Shown here: positions 48,058-60,084 of the stretch, piece by piece
How the letters are laid out: the number at the start of each line of letters is the position of its first letter
Position numbering within the stretch: position 1 is the first letter of the stretch
Assembly (NCBI GenBank): GCA_037447655.1
Contig: JBBHKE010001564.1
Coordinates: 116,183 to 180,182, forward strand
Direction of reading: 5' to 3'
Source of the DNA: Zygnema cylindricum
Lineage: Eukaryota; Streptophyta; Zygnematophyceae; Zygnematales; Zygnemataceae
DNA: 64,000 nucleotides
Notes under the pieces: generated by a model
What the model saw: only the letters and a program-made list of their open reading frames with translations
Databases searched by the model: none
Told to the model about the DNA's origin: nothing
Program-made: the position numbers and the translations under genes

Positions 48058-51000
48058 TCAATGTGAGGATTTATCACTAGGTTTCATTTGAAGACTTAAT
48101 CTCTCAGGTGCTTTTCCCTTATTCTCTCGATTACTCCTCCTAACAACCACTTCTTCTTCCATTACATTCTTTTCACTCTTTTCAGAAATTGATGGCAAAC
48201 TCTTTTCACTATTTTGACTTTTAAGATAATTTTGAACTCTCAGATTTATCATCGCTCAAATTGGATTCCAAATTAATTTTATCAGAATTTGAAACTTCAC
48301 CAAATTTCGGTTTTCGTTTTGGAGTCTCATAATAATCGTTTCCCTCATCCGACGAATCCGCCACTTTGAACTCCTCCAAACTATTTTCTTCTTCAAAATC
48401 CAAGCTTCGCTCCTTATCTTCCGAATATTCCATGGCCGCCTTTAAATTCTCGTGGAAGTCAACATTCCGTGACTCCACTACGTTTCGCGTCACAGGATTG
48501 AAGATCCGATACTGATTCGAATTCGCACTATATCCGACAAAAAATCCACTCCAACTTCGTGGACTAAACTTGCCGGTCCGTTTGTTTCGGTCAATATATA
48601 CGGTCGCACGACAACCCCAAATTCTTAAATGTCGTACGGACGGAACCCGTCCACTCCAAAGTTCTTGAGGCGTCTTTTTGCCAGATATCGAAGTCAATCT
48701 TCGATTACACACATAGTTTGCCGTGACTATGGCTTCTCCCCAAAACGAAGCATTTTGATTCGTGCTATGAAACATCGCACGCACCATTTCCTGCAACGTC
48801 CTGTTTTTCCATTCGGCCACTCCATTAGATTCGGATGAATAAGCGGCAGTAAATTGTTGTTTAATTCCTCGCTCCTCACAAAACTCCTTAAATGCGATAA
48901 ATTCTCCACCATTATCCGACCTCACGGCTTTCAATTTTCTGTCCGTTTCCCTTTCAGCCATCACAACAAACTTCTTAAAATAATCCAAAGTCTTTGACTT
49001 CCTTTTCAAAAGATACACCCAACTCTTACGAGAAAAGTCATCAACAATCACAAAAATATATCTATTTCCCCCAAGACTCCTCGGCTTAATAGGTCCACAT
49101 AGATCCACATGAATAAGTTCCAAAGGTTGACTCGCTCGAAATTTTACATTTTTGACAGGATGAGGTTTCTTCTTTTGCTTCCCTTTGCTACAACCATTAC
49201 ATCCATTCACCTTTTCTCCGGTCGCCAATTCCAAACCTCTCACCGAAGAATTCTTAATCATCCTTTTAATGTTTTCCTCCGAAGTGTGGCATAACCGATG
49301 ATGCCAAAGGCTAAGGTCGCCTTTCTCCATCTCCACTGAAAACATAGAAGGTTCCTCTTTAACCGGCCGTTTCCAAATAAACTTACTAACCAAATTATTC
49401 GACACAAATCCTTCCCCAATTTGAATTCCTTCCTTACTTTTAATCATGATTCTAAAATCCTCCAAAGAAATAACTCTACCTCCGGCCTTTTTAATTTGAG
49501 GAACACTAACCAAATTCACCACTCCATTAGGAATAAACAAAGCGTCATTCAACTTAGCTTTATGCACTCTAACATTTCCAAATTTATCTCTCACCGGTAA
49601 ATCAATTCGGACCGTTCCAACCGTGTCCACCGGAATCACATGTCCACTCGCAACCGTGACATTCTTTGGAACCATAAGCTTCCTTGTATCCGAAAATAAA
49701 CTTAAATCCGTACACACGTGATGAGTTGCGCCGGTATCAATAATCCAATCTTTTACACAATGATAACTAGAAGCCGAATTCAAAATTGCTCCGGTTTTTT
49801 CGTCCAATAAAATAGTCAAATTGTAAAATCGCTCCTCAATATCTTTTTCAAATTCCGTATAATTTCCTTGATATCCGGATCCTCTTAATTAGCCACGACC
49901 GCGTCCGCGTCCTCGGCCACGTCCTCGTCCATGTCCTCGATTGTCATAAAAGGAAGAATTTTTGCCTTCTCGTTGGAAACAATGAGAACTCACATGTCCC
50001 CACTTATGACAAATATTGCACCTCTTCTCCTTATCCGGGCACTCGGCTGCAAAATGCCCAACCTTATCACATTTGAAACAAGTCACGTTAGAGGTGTTAG
50101 ATTTATCAAATTGACCTCTACTAAATCCAACATTTTGACTTTTTCCTCTACCTCTTCCTCTAAAATTTCCTCTAATACCCCCTCTTCCTCGGAACAAATT
50201 TAAATCCGGGGAATCCAAGGTATTTACATTATGGATTCCACTACTTTCAAAACCTCTACCTATACTCTCTCTAGACTTCTCAATGGACTTCAAATAATTC
50301 ACCGCATACTCAAGTGTAGCCTTCCGTTTAGATTGAATTATTTCACTAGACATAGAATATCTTTCCGGTAATCCCTCTAAAAACACTTGTAACTTTTCAT
50401 TTTCAGGTACAATTTTACCAAGACTACTCAATTGCTCCAACAAAATATAAAATCTTTTGACTCCATCATCTATTGACTCATTATGCTTAAACTTAAACTT
50501 AATGAAATCTTTGAACACATAATTTGCCTTATCTTTGACTCCTTTCTCAAAATGATTTTCTAACGCTTGCCAACATTTATGTGCGGTATCATGAATAAGA
50601 AAATAATCATGAACCGATCCGGTACAACTTTGAATCAATCCATTCATGGCCGCCTTATCTTTCAATCTCCACATATTTTGTGTCTTGGGATCTTTTGGCA
50701 TTTTCTCCTTGCCGTTGACGATCTTCCACAACTTCTTCAAGATGAGACTCGCTCTCATGTTCTTTTTCCAAATAGCGTAGTTTGATCCATCAAAGATAAC
50801 CGGCTTGCCTCCCATTCGAAAATCTTCTTCTCCTTCCAACTCACTATCAAAATCAAAATCCTCTTCTATCTTTTTCTTTTTCTTTTTTTTACATTTTTCA
50901 TCATCATCCGAATTATCTGAGCTGCTACTAGAACTAGAGCTAAAGCTGCCCTCCAATTCCTCTTTCACCAAAACATTTTCCTTTTTCACCTTTTTATCCT

Positions 51001-51265
51001 TTTCCTTCATAAATTTCTCCCACTCCTTATAAGTGTCTCTATCTAACCGAATGTCATAACTTTCCTTCTCTTTAGGTTGATCCAATCCGAAGGGTTTAGC
51101 TGGCAATGACTCATCGGACTTTGGCGCAATTCCTTCACCGAAAATGAATTCTCGTTCGCTTGGACCCCGAAGAGATGGCTCGGGAGTCGGCGGAGTTCCC
51201 GAGGTCCCCATAGGCATCCTCGGTCCGGATGGAAAGGGTGTGTTCTTCTTTTTCTTCCCTCCCAT
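48058..51265 (-). pseudogene. Ty1/Copia retrotransposon gag-protease-integrase, no reverse transcriptase
   Basis: Minus strand from 51265: a gag polyprotein of 458 residues with a UBN2/retrotran_gag-like capsid region (FRMGGKPVIFDGSNYAIWKK) and two CCHC zinc knuckles near the end (CFKCDKVGHFAAEC, CNICHKWGHVSSHC). After an in-frame TAA (49891-49889) the same frame continues into an aspartic protease (WIIDTGATHHVC) and an integrase with the HHCC motif (LWHHRLCH, CNGCSKGK), the D-D-E core (HVDLCGP, VRSDNGGEF) and the GKPR-like SGKKTPQELW region. The frame ends at 48221; an overlapping frame (48252-48058) supplies the linker RRSNRENKGKAPERL and stops at the polypurine tract. Reverse transcriptase and RNase H, which normally come next, are absent, so the copy cannot replicate on its own. 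Confidence 0.9.
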
Positions 51266-51294
51266 ACCTAACTCACTCGATCCTCAATGTGGAG

Positions 51295-51316
51295 CTAACC
51301 TGCTCCGATACCACAC
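51295..51316 (-). promoter_or_regulatory. Copia primer-binding site (initiator Met tRNA)
   Basis: On the minus strand TGGTATCGGAGCAGG lies just upstream of gag. It is one base away from the canonical plant Copia site TGGTATCAGAGC. This marks the inner edge of where a 5' LTR should end, but the sequence beyond is a minisatellite. Confidence 0.85.
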
Positions 51317-51359
51317 GCAAACGTGACTTTTACCACACGCAAGCGTGACTTCAAAAGAC

Positions 51360-52345
51360 AGTAATACAAAATATATAGATTAAGCACTTCACTAATACGA
51401 GATATGCAGGTTAAGCACTGTATTAATACTAATTATACAAACTAACAACTGTTCAAATTAATAATCACACAGACTGATAACTGTACTTATACTAGATATT
51501 CATGCTAATTATTTGTGTATTATCTGTATCAGTCCAGCTATTAGTACGTATAATCAGTATTAGTAAAGCTATTAGTATGTGAGTACAGTTATGAGTTTGT
51601 ATCATCAGTTTTGGTACAATTATTATTCTGTAAAATTATAATTAGTACAATTATGAATTTGTATAATAATTATTAGTACAGTTTTTAGTATGTATAATTA
51701 GTGTTTTATAGTTAGTAGTTTGTATAACCAGTATTGGTTGAGTTATTAGTTTGTATAATTAGTATTAAAACAATTAAAAGTCTGTATAATTAGTATTGAT
51801 ACAGTTATTAGTCTCAATAATTAGGGCTGGTACAGTTATTAATAGTGTTTAATTAGTATTAACACGGTTATTACCTTGTATAATTAGTCTTAACACAGTT
51901 CTAGTTTGTATAACTAGTGTTTTTACAGCTATAAGTTTGCATAATTAGTACGAGTATAGTTATTAGTCTATACAATGAGTGTCAGTGCAGTCATTAGTAT
52001 TGTATAATTAGTATTATGACAAATATTATATAATCAGTATTTGTAAAGTTATTTGTATGAATATATTGATTCAGTTTTTTGTATGTATAATTAGTAGTAC
52101 TATTAGTATAGTTTTTAGCATGTATAGGTAGTGTTAGTACAGTAATTAGTTTGTATAATCAATATTACTACTATAATTAGTCTCTATAATGAGTTTTAGT
52201 ACAGTTATTAGTCTGTATAATTAGAACAGATATTATTATGTATAACTAGTGCAGACACAGCTCTGTACCAGTACAGTTGAACCAGTACAGTTCTTTGTCT
52301 GTGTAATTAGCATTATGACATTTTTAGTTCGTGCAATACTAACCA
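51360..52345. repeat. ~1-kb AT-rich degenerate minisatellite
   Basis: Variants of ACAGTTATTAGTTTGTATAA and TTAGTATTAGTAC recur about every 30-45 bp for nearly 1 kb, directly upstream of the Copia primer-binding site. Stops occur in all frames. Confidence 0.8.
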
Positions 52346-52444
52346 TTACAAAAGAGTTGCAATACTAAAGGGTTTTTTACCACACCTAATTTGGTGAGTT
52401 TCCTTGCTCTCAAATATAAAACAAAGAACCGAAAACATAACTTA

Positions 52445-53140
52445 GGGTGAAGTTCCATCGAGCGAAAAGTGGCGTTTCTAACAGAAATCCGCGACTCTCC
52501 GTACCAGATCGTACCGCCTATTTTGTTTTTATACGAAAACCAACATTACAGAGAATCTTGCCGATACTATCCGGAGGTCTGCGATGAGATCTCTTCAAAT
52601 TTTTCTGTTAGACTCAACCCACCTCGACGAGGTGGGTTGGCATACACAAAAAAAAAAAAGTTGTGACACGGTGGACAATTAAGCTACGTGTCATGATGGA
52701 AAACCAACGAAAAATCTTAAGATTTCCACATGACACGCGGTTTCCAAAATATAAACGAAACTAAAAATGAAATTTCGTAACATTCCCTCGTCACGCTATT
52801 TTCGGTAACTTTTTTCGTCACACTATTTCTGTCGAAGGACTTTCGCTATGTTCGAAAACTGAAACCCTAAAAAATGAGATGGCGTCATCTGCAAAATGTA
52901 AAAAACTTTTGTCGTATGGTCACGTCGTACGAAGGTACATGGTACGTAAGTCAAGATTTGAAGTTAAGTTTGTCGGTGCTTAAAATCTGAAAGATATTCA
53001 ATATCGGATCGTAGCTTGCGTGGCGCCAGTCAATTTATAACACGTGGCTTACAGACTCTACATGATGGAACTTCGACTCAATCGACCCGGTCTGTATAGT
53101 TGGCCGTACAATTACAGAAACGTATGATGGAACTTCACCC
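52445..53140. mobile_element. Harbinger/Tourist-like element (copy 4)
   Basis: A 696-bp element with TIRs GGGTGAAGTTCCATC and its complement and TTA duplications (52442-52444, 53141-53143). The palindrome at about 52613-52640 reads CAACCCACCTCG then its complement, as in copy 1. Confidence 0.92.
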
Positions 53141-54130
53141 TTAGTCAAAATTTAGCCAACAAAGCCACACTGAAACGGTATTAAAACTCTTTCCTTTTTT
53201 AATGTGTCATTTTTCCTTTCTCTTCTTACCACATCTAACTGGTGAAAAAGAAAACCAAAACCACAGTAAAACTATTTGTTATGTAAGCTTTACTAAGCTT
53301 TACTTGCGAACCGAGATAGACAGAGACCACCCGGACTTAGAGAAATAATGGAAAAATTTAGCTTAACTACTAACCACGAATATTATGGAAAAGGAAGATT
53401 CCTTTAGGGAATCGAAAGTACAATTAACTTTCTACGTAAAAATCGGGATCCAAAAACGATTTGCTTTGCAGTATAGGAAGAGAGGAAGAGAGGAGCAGAG
53501 GAAAAGAGGAGCAGTACCAACAAAGAGTGGGAAAAATGTTTTTTTTTTCCATTGGTGTTTTTTTTTTTTTTACATTACATGTTCTCTTACCTGATTGGTC
53601 GTCTAGTTGTAATAATATCTTGTACGGTTCACGTCCGTGCGCTTGGTTTTGTAATTCTTCAAAAACGAAAAAGTGCATTCCGAACATGATGTCCGATGGC
53701 GGACGGCAGTTGCTGTTCAGTATTCGCAACTGTCAAGTTTTGACGCTTAAACTGCATTTTTATTACGCCGCTACGCTCCAAAACGGTCGAAACCTACCCT
53801 CCCAACCGTCACCGCCGCGTTTTTTGTCATTTTATGAAATTTGGCGTACGGATCCCAAAATTTATGACATCGTTTTCCCATTTTTCCAAGTGTGAACCAC
53901 GCAAATGTCATGAAAAGTCATGTGACGTCACAAGCAGTTACAAAATAATGAAATGTAACGTGCGTCATCATAGATTGTACACTGTCGACAGCCGTCATGG
54001 GCATTGTCGACGTATACAGTTGTCACGCCCTTAAGTGACAACTTTCGTTTGGTACACATAGGGACACCCGAAATATGAAATCCGGGTCCGCCGAATCTGC
54101 GCGAAAAAACAAAGTAAATTCTCCAAGTTT
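53141..54130. other. Right interior of the large TAA-flanked element
   Basis: No gene recognised; short frames here are translations of T-rich and A/G-rich sequence. Confidence 0.4.
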
Positions 54131-54628
54131 CAAGTACATGGAGACGCACCCTAAGCTTTATTTCAAAAAGTGCGATGGCAAAATCCATCAAGGTACAAAG
54201 GGGTTCAAAAAAAGGAAATAGACGCTTAATGTTAATTATTAGCCAAAGGAAACCAAGGTAAAAAAAACATGTGAAGACACCAAATCTAACTAACACAACT
54301 GCCAAAACTAAGCAAATTTACTAAAGATGACACTAAACAAAGGGGAAAACTACACAACCCTAAGAAACTAAACTCCACACCCCCAAAAATCGTGGATGTG
54401 GATTGGATCCCTTGGTGGAAGATATGGGAGGCCTCGCCGGTCATCCGCCACCGTGCTCGGCCGTAGAAGGGCCGCGGCTTGCGCTTGTTGAAGAGCCATT
54501 GATACTAGTTGACGGCAAAAGGCAACAAGAAGGCTCGGGGGAGGGCTTCCTGGACCCTGGGTCTCAAAGGTTTTTTTCGCACAGTCACGGAGGAAATCAT
54601 CGAAGGACTTGTCCAGAGTACCAAAAAT

Positions 54629-55095
54629 TTATGCGGCAAATGGCACAAATTGGTCCGCCGGGTCTTGATGAGCGAAATCTCTTTCCTTAGAAGTTTCTGC
54701 ATCCCGAGCCGCCACGCCCGTATGTACCGCCGCGCGAGAAGAAGCATGGGTTCCAGTCGGATCCGTTAGGACCACATCACCCAAAGTCCTCCCAACCCCA
54801 TGGAGGAAAACCAAGTCAACCCGATGACTTTGAAGGTCGTTAGACTGGGAGTGAGGAGGTATTATATGAGAAACCTCGCGCCTCACGGTGTAGCCCGCGT
54901 CGGTGCCGATTGCACCAATTGAGTCGCATACCAAATCATGTGCAATAGTACATTCATCGCCCCTAGAGCAACGGAGTAGATGAATCCCTTCCGAGTCGAT
55001 AGGTTGATTACAAACACAATGCAGTCGCCCAAGAAGCGCGGGGTGAGGCAAACCCAAACGAAGACGTAAGGCAAGTGTGAATTAGTTTGACGTTA
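54629..55095 (-). pseudogene. Fragment of a non-LTR retrotransposon C-terminus (zinc knuckle and restriction-like endonuclease)
   Basis: The frame reads LALRLRLGLPHP, then a C-x-C...H...C knuckle (CVCNQP, GIHLLRC) and a PD-(D/E)XK-like pattern: AGYTVRREVSH, RVDLVF, LGDVVLTDPT. This order of knuckle and endonuclease is found at the end of R2/CRE-type LINE polyproteins. No reverse transcriptase is present and the frame is closed at both sides, so it is a broken fragment. Confidence 0.5.
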
Positions 55096-55412
55096 GACGA
55101 AGGGTCGAAAAAAACGAAGGATCCATGAGCATATACTTGTAACATGGTCATTTGCCAACAAGTACAAGGGTTATTGCCTAAGGATGTAAATTTAGTGTAG
55201 CTATACTAATACGTACATATACGTACAACAAATAATTCATTAACGCGCCCATAACTGGAGGTCCGAAAAAGAGAACCAAGACCGAATGCAAAAATCAGAA
55301 AATATCATCGGTTGTATACAAGAGTATTTCTGCTTCATGGTTCATGTATACTGCAGCAATCGGCGGTTAAAAGGCCGGTACGGTAGACTATACTGTACGT
55401 TACAGTACAGTA

Positions 55413-55618
55413 CACCGCGAATCGTTGATGGCGTAGAAGTTTTTTTATCGTATAAAAATAATTACTGTTATCAACGCTAATTGGCAATTTGATTTTTTTT
55501 AAAGAAATCATTTACTTTCATTAGAAATTAAGGTGTTGTTTTAAATAGTATGAATAATTATATTTGATATTTTGGTAAAAAATTGGGGGAGCCGAATTAG
55601 CGTTCAATATGCTAACAA
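55413..55618. mobile_element. TA-family MITE truncated on the right
   Basis: Begins CACCGCGAATCGTTG after TA at 55411-55412. Its right end is missing, and the Harbinger-like copy 5 starts directly after. Confidence 0.6.
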
Positions 55619-56184
55619 GGGTGACGTTCTATCAGGATTTTCTGTAATTGTACGGCCAACATTACAGGATGTCACATTTTGAACGATATTCTTTCGCGCA
55701 AGGTTTGTAATCCACGTGCTCAGAAAATGAGTGGTACCACGTAAGATAAGATCTTATATTGAAAATCGTCAAATAGTTTTTACACCGACCAACTTCAACT
55801 CGAAATCTTCATTTGCATACCATGTATGTGGGGACTAGGTCATCGTACCACACAAATTTTGTACTCTTTGCAGGCGCTTGTCAGATGCCAGGTCAATTTT
55901 TTTGGGTTTCAGCGTGTCGCAGCTCAAATATTTATGTAAATGGTGATGTACCTCGAGGAGGTACATCACCATTCTGCATATCACCGTTTACAAAACTTTT
56001 GAAGCGAATGTTCTCGCGAAAAAGTATCAACGGTCATTGTTACCTCCCAGACCTTTTGGATAATATTGGCAAGATTCTCTATAAGGCTGTTCGCGGATAA
56101 AAACAAAATAAAAGGTACGGCGTAGTACGGGGAGGTCCGGATTTTTGTAAACAACCTCATTTTTCGTTTGATGAAACGCCGCCC
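55619..56184. mobile_element. Degenerate Harbinger-like element (copy 5)
   Basis: Starts GGGTGACGTTCTATCAGG, ends ATGAAACGCCGCCC followed by TAA, and keeps a palindrome (GGTGATGTACCTCGAGGAGGT..., 55938-55973). The interior matches copies 2 and 3. Confidence 0.75.
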
Positions 56185-56187
56185 TAA

Positions 56188-56465
56188 GGGTAACATTCCA
56201 TTAGACGAAAAATGGTGTTCGTTATTGGACGTCGTATGTTTTCGTACATCTTCGTACAGAGCTGGGAGTGTACTCGCAATTTTTTTCTTGCCCGTCACGT
56301 GCATGTACGGAAAATACGAGCATGTACGGAAAAAAAGTTGCAAGGGTCTCGGACCTCCACTTTCATTCATGGGTCCTTCACAGAATTTTGCGTCATCGTC
56401 GCCTCTCCCTCTCACATTATCGCTTTTATCTCACACTTTTTTAGAATGAGGCACGACAATAATGA
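56188..56465. mobile_element. Partial TAA-flanked element abutting copy 5
   Basis: Starts GGGTAACATTCCATTAGACG directly after the TAA that ends copy 5. Part of it (about 56335-56465) is matched in inverted orientation by 63057-63210 inside another TAA-flanked element. No right TIR found. Confidence 0.5.
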
Positions 56466-56469
56466 AATA

Positions 56470-58735
56470 AAAGACATTTGAAAAATAATTCTTTTGACCA
56501 CTTCAAATAAATTATGTTGACTCTCTCATGACGCATATCAGATCAGTACAGTACAGTTAAGTACAGTACAGTACGTGCGCAGCCCCATGTCGTGCAAGAC
56601 AGTACAACTGTGAATGGCATGCATCACATCTTGCGTGGGTCGCCGATAAACACCAGAAAATGAATGACTATTACATATGTACAGTATTTGTGACCACACA
56701 CGAAGTACTAAGCATATATACTGCAAGAAATAATAAATGAATCTGCCCGAAAAATAAGCAAATTATTTCGGACACCTGGACTTAGCAAGGAAATAAAAGA
56801 CAAAACAAGATCAGGTAAGTAAGGATGAAGCACTGCCAGATCATGTCAGACGCAAAGCCAGTCCCCGGTAAAATCTTTAATCCTCTAAACGAGTACGCTT
56901 GATAACCTTTATCGCGCCTGCGCCCACAAGGATCGATTACTCACCTAAAGCGATAGCATCCAGTAGGATACTGTAAATATCTCCCTACGATGCTCCAGTT
57001 CCAAGTTATCGTAATCACACCACAGCTCAATGCCAAAGTAGTTAGTAGCTTGTTATTGTACGCATATCAACTTTAAGCCACGCTCTACCCAACTATTAAA
57101 GCAGTTGTAATTTTAGGTGATAATTCGTGCAACCTAATTTATATATTTAGATGTACATATATATATCTTTTTCTTGGTTTTTTGATATGGATTTTTTTTT
57201 TTATAAGTTTTTAGGTTTGTTAGGTTTTCTGAGTGAGTTAATCCGGTAGGTAGACAGAAAGATGACACTATACCGGATTTACAGATAAAATCAGAAATAT
57301 CTAACTCAAAGCCCACTAGCAACGAAACCCTAAAGATTGAAAATAAAAACAGATTAAAGAATCCAAAGAAAACCACTAGACGGGAAAAAGAAACAAATTA
57401 CAATAACTAGATAGCAAGAAAACAATTGACACAAGGAATGATAAAAATTATAAATGAAACAAAATTAAAATAAACTAGAAATAAAGAAACTAATTGACCC
57501 AAGGAATAAAGAAAATTAGAAATAAAAACAAATTAAGTACGGGAATATTTGCGACGGTAGCCACTAGGCTCTGAAGTCTTTTAATATTCCCTATAGGTGT
57601 CCAACCAGCAAACCTGAACCGTTCCCTAACCAGTTGAAGGAGCTGAGATAGCCGGTAATCCCACAAAGCCGGACAGGACTGGAACCAGACCGCCAAGTCG
57701 GCGCTCTGACAGCAAGAAAACACCAAATCCGCACAACACAATTCGTACACCACGACAAGTAGAACACACTCTGGAGGGAAACTTGCAGGCTGGCTTGCGC
57801 CGGTAGATTAGGTAAGGTCTTAATACAAAGAAAAGGAGAAGCTCAGAGACAATTAGTAGCATGAAACTATGGGTCTGAAAAAGGAAAAACCCTAACTCAG
57901 AAACTAGCCTGTCACTAAATATTTAGGTGAAACCCTAACAGTAGAGTTCGACAAATCCCGAGAATAATGCTTGTCAAAAAACGACAACCTTCCAATGTTG
58001 GATTCCCGTACTTAATTTGCAAACGTTACTATCTCGCCAAATGGCATTTATCCTATGCTTTCACTAATCCGTACGGCTACACTAATTCCTACATGTCTGT
58101 GAGCAGGCAGGTTTCTATGTTAAAACGCTGCCAGTTTTAAGAGACGACCGCTGCGTGGCCGCCTCAGACTGCCTTACATCTACACCTCGAGGATGAAAAC
58201 CCTCCCTAAGCTAAGCAAAAATGATGCATGAACCTCTAAGGGTTCATGACTGCAGACTCCTGTCAGGTTAGTAGCCGTTTGAATTCCTGACGTCTGATGC
58301 CGTACCCTGGTCCAGTTCCACGCTGATTTCACATCGTGTTCATGTGGTGCCGTACAAGAGTATATTTCGACTTTTGTCTTGTACGAAGCTCTAGTTGTAC
58401 TCTCGGATATGTACCTGTCACGTCACTGAAACTTCAATTAGTACACGATTTAATCATAATACCCGCTGACGTCTTACGGCATGACAGCTATACCATATAT
58501 AGTCACCAAAGTTTGGGTCATCGTTTTGACTTTTTGTCTTTTTCCTTCCTTTTTTTTCTTTCGTATTTTTTTTCATTTTTCCTTTCCGAGAGCGTGCGAC
58601 GTGACATGGACCACAACGGACATTTTTTATGTATGCCGACTACGTGCTAAAACTTTTTTTGTCGCCTAACGAAAAAGCGAGGCCGAATTTTCTGTTTGGG
58701 AGAAAACGTTCTCGCGAGGCCTTTGACTTTATTTC
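56470..58735. other. Non-coding region with simple repeats
   Basis: Contains a CAGTACAGTACA run (56540-56575), an A-rich ~62-bp near-duplicate (about 57410-57535, words CAATTGACACAAGGAAT and TAATTGACCCAAGGAAT), and T-rich tracts. No gene recognised. Confidence 0.45.
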
Positions 58736-58738
58736 AGA

Positions 58739-59188
58739 GTTCAAAAGTAGGCGTTTTTTGGTAGGCCTTTTGTAGGCCGCCTTTAGCGTAAGTTGTGTTA
58801 CGGGCTTTCCATGTGATCTTCTTAGATCGCTACTTTCATCAGCGACCGTCCGATTGTTCGAATCTGACGATAGTCCTATCGTAAGTTGTGTTATGGGCTT
58901 TTCATGTGATCTTCTTAGATCGTTACTTTCATCAACGACCGTCAGATTGTCTGAATCTGACGGTTTAAATAAAAAAGTCGCTCAAAACTCACAAAAAAAG
59001 ATTTTTTTGTCCGATTTTTTTTTCAAATTTAGACATGACGTTTAATTCTCTATCGATCCATGTGCAACTCAACCCTGTTACTATTTTATTTCATTTTGCG
59101 GCCAATACAATGAGGGTCTTAAGGCCATATTGTATGTTTTGCATACAATAGGCATATTGTATGGGCGTACGGTCACCTCCTTTTTAAC
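58739..59188. mobile_element. Shortened GTTCAAAAGTAGG-family element
   Basis: Left GTTCAAAAGTAGGCG, right CCTTTTTAACTA with TA. Compared with 3093-4072 it has lost about half its length and carries an internal ~80-bp tandem duplication (GTAAGTTGTGTTA...AATCTGACG at about 58788 and 58880). Confidence 0.75.
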
Positions 59189-59189
59189 T

Positions 59190-59690
59190 ATGCTTTATTT
59201 CGGTAACGAAGGCTCTTCGTTACAACTGGACATTTTCGCTTAGATCATGCCATCGTTCACACCGACAAAGTAAAAAGTGAAAAACCCAGATTTTTTGTCT
59301 TTTTCGTTGAGGCTGCGTACGGAGACCGGCAGTTTCCAATGTTCGGTTTTGACTTTTGAAAGTTTGCACCTCTTGTTTTTTAGCGTACGAACGCATGTGA
59401 AGTTACGGATACAAAAGGTCACATAAAGGCGAATACACTGTACTATACTGTAGCTCCCGCCTAAACTCTACATGCAATGCAATTTCCAACCACACTGGTT
59501 AGGGTTTCCTACAATCGTACGGACGCGAATAATGAATTATAATAGTTGTCCGTACACTAAAACCTCGCAGAACTCTTCCGTAAACGTGTGAATGGGCCAA
59601 TGGCGGCGACTCATGGTGGTCAGAAGTCCAGATTGTCGAAAAGCTGACATTTAGTTTCGTATCTTCAAGAGATAACCGTGTCAGATTGTT
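59190..59690. other. Non-coding stretch
   Basis: No gene or bounded repeat seen. Confidence 0.4.
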
Positions 59691-59691
59691 A

Positions 59692-59833
59692 GACACGTGG
59701 CGTTTCTGGACTCAGCACATGATGCACACTTAAAACACCACATGATCCAGGAAGTACAGTTGGACACGTGGCGTTTCTGGACTCAGCACATGATGCACAC
59801 TTAAAACACCACATGATCCAGGAAGTACAGTAC
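59692..59833. repeat. 71-bp perfect tandem duplication
   Basis: Two copies from GACACGTGGCGTTTCTGG to AGGAAGTACAGT, without visible differences, so the duplication is recent. Confidence 0.95.
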
Positions 59834-59880
59834 ATTCCAGTAAAGTACAGTAATGACGCAAAGATCCAAACTGTACGTTA

Positions 59881-60077
59881 CACCGCCAATCGCTATTAGA
59901 GTCAAGGATTAAATAGCGTCAAAAAAAAAATAGCGTTATTGATTCTAATTTAGTGCCTGAGACGTGGCAGATTATGGTCCACTTACTTAAATAGCGTTAT
60001 TAATTCTATTTCAGGTTTGGGGTCAAAATTTAGGGGCACCGAATTGGCGTTATATACTCTAATAGCGATTGGCGGTG
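59881..60077. mobile_element. 197-bp TA-flanked MITE (copy 2)
   Basis: Same length, TIRs and near-identical sequence as 9761-9957. TA at 59879-59880 and 60078-60079. Confidence 0.92.
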
Positions 60078-60084
60078 TACTGTA

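Larger units (their letters stand above)
46713..54151. mobile_element. Large TAA-flanked Harbinger-like element containing a Copia insertion
   Basis: GGGTGCGTCTCCATGT at 46713-46728 has its complement ending at 54151, and TAA flanks both ends (46710-46712, 54152-54154). This is a 7.4-kb span. I infer one original TIR element enlarged by a Copia element, a minisatellite and a 696-bp MITE. No Harbinger transposase is seen inside. The TIR is similar to GGGGGTGTCCCCATGT of 62640-63586. Confidence 0.7.
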
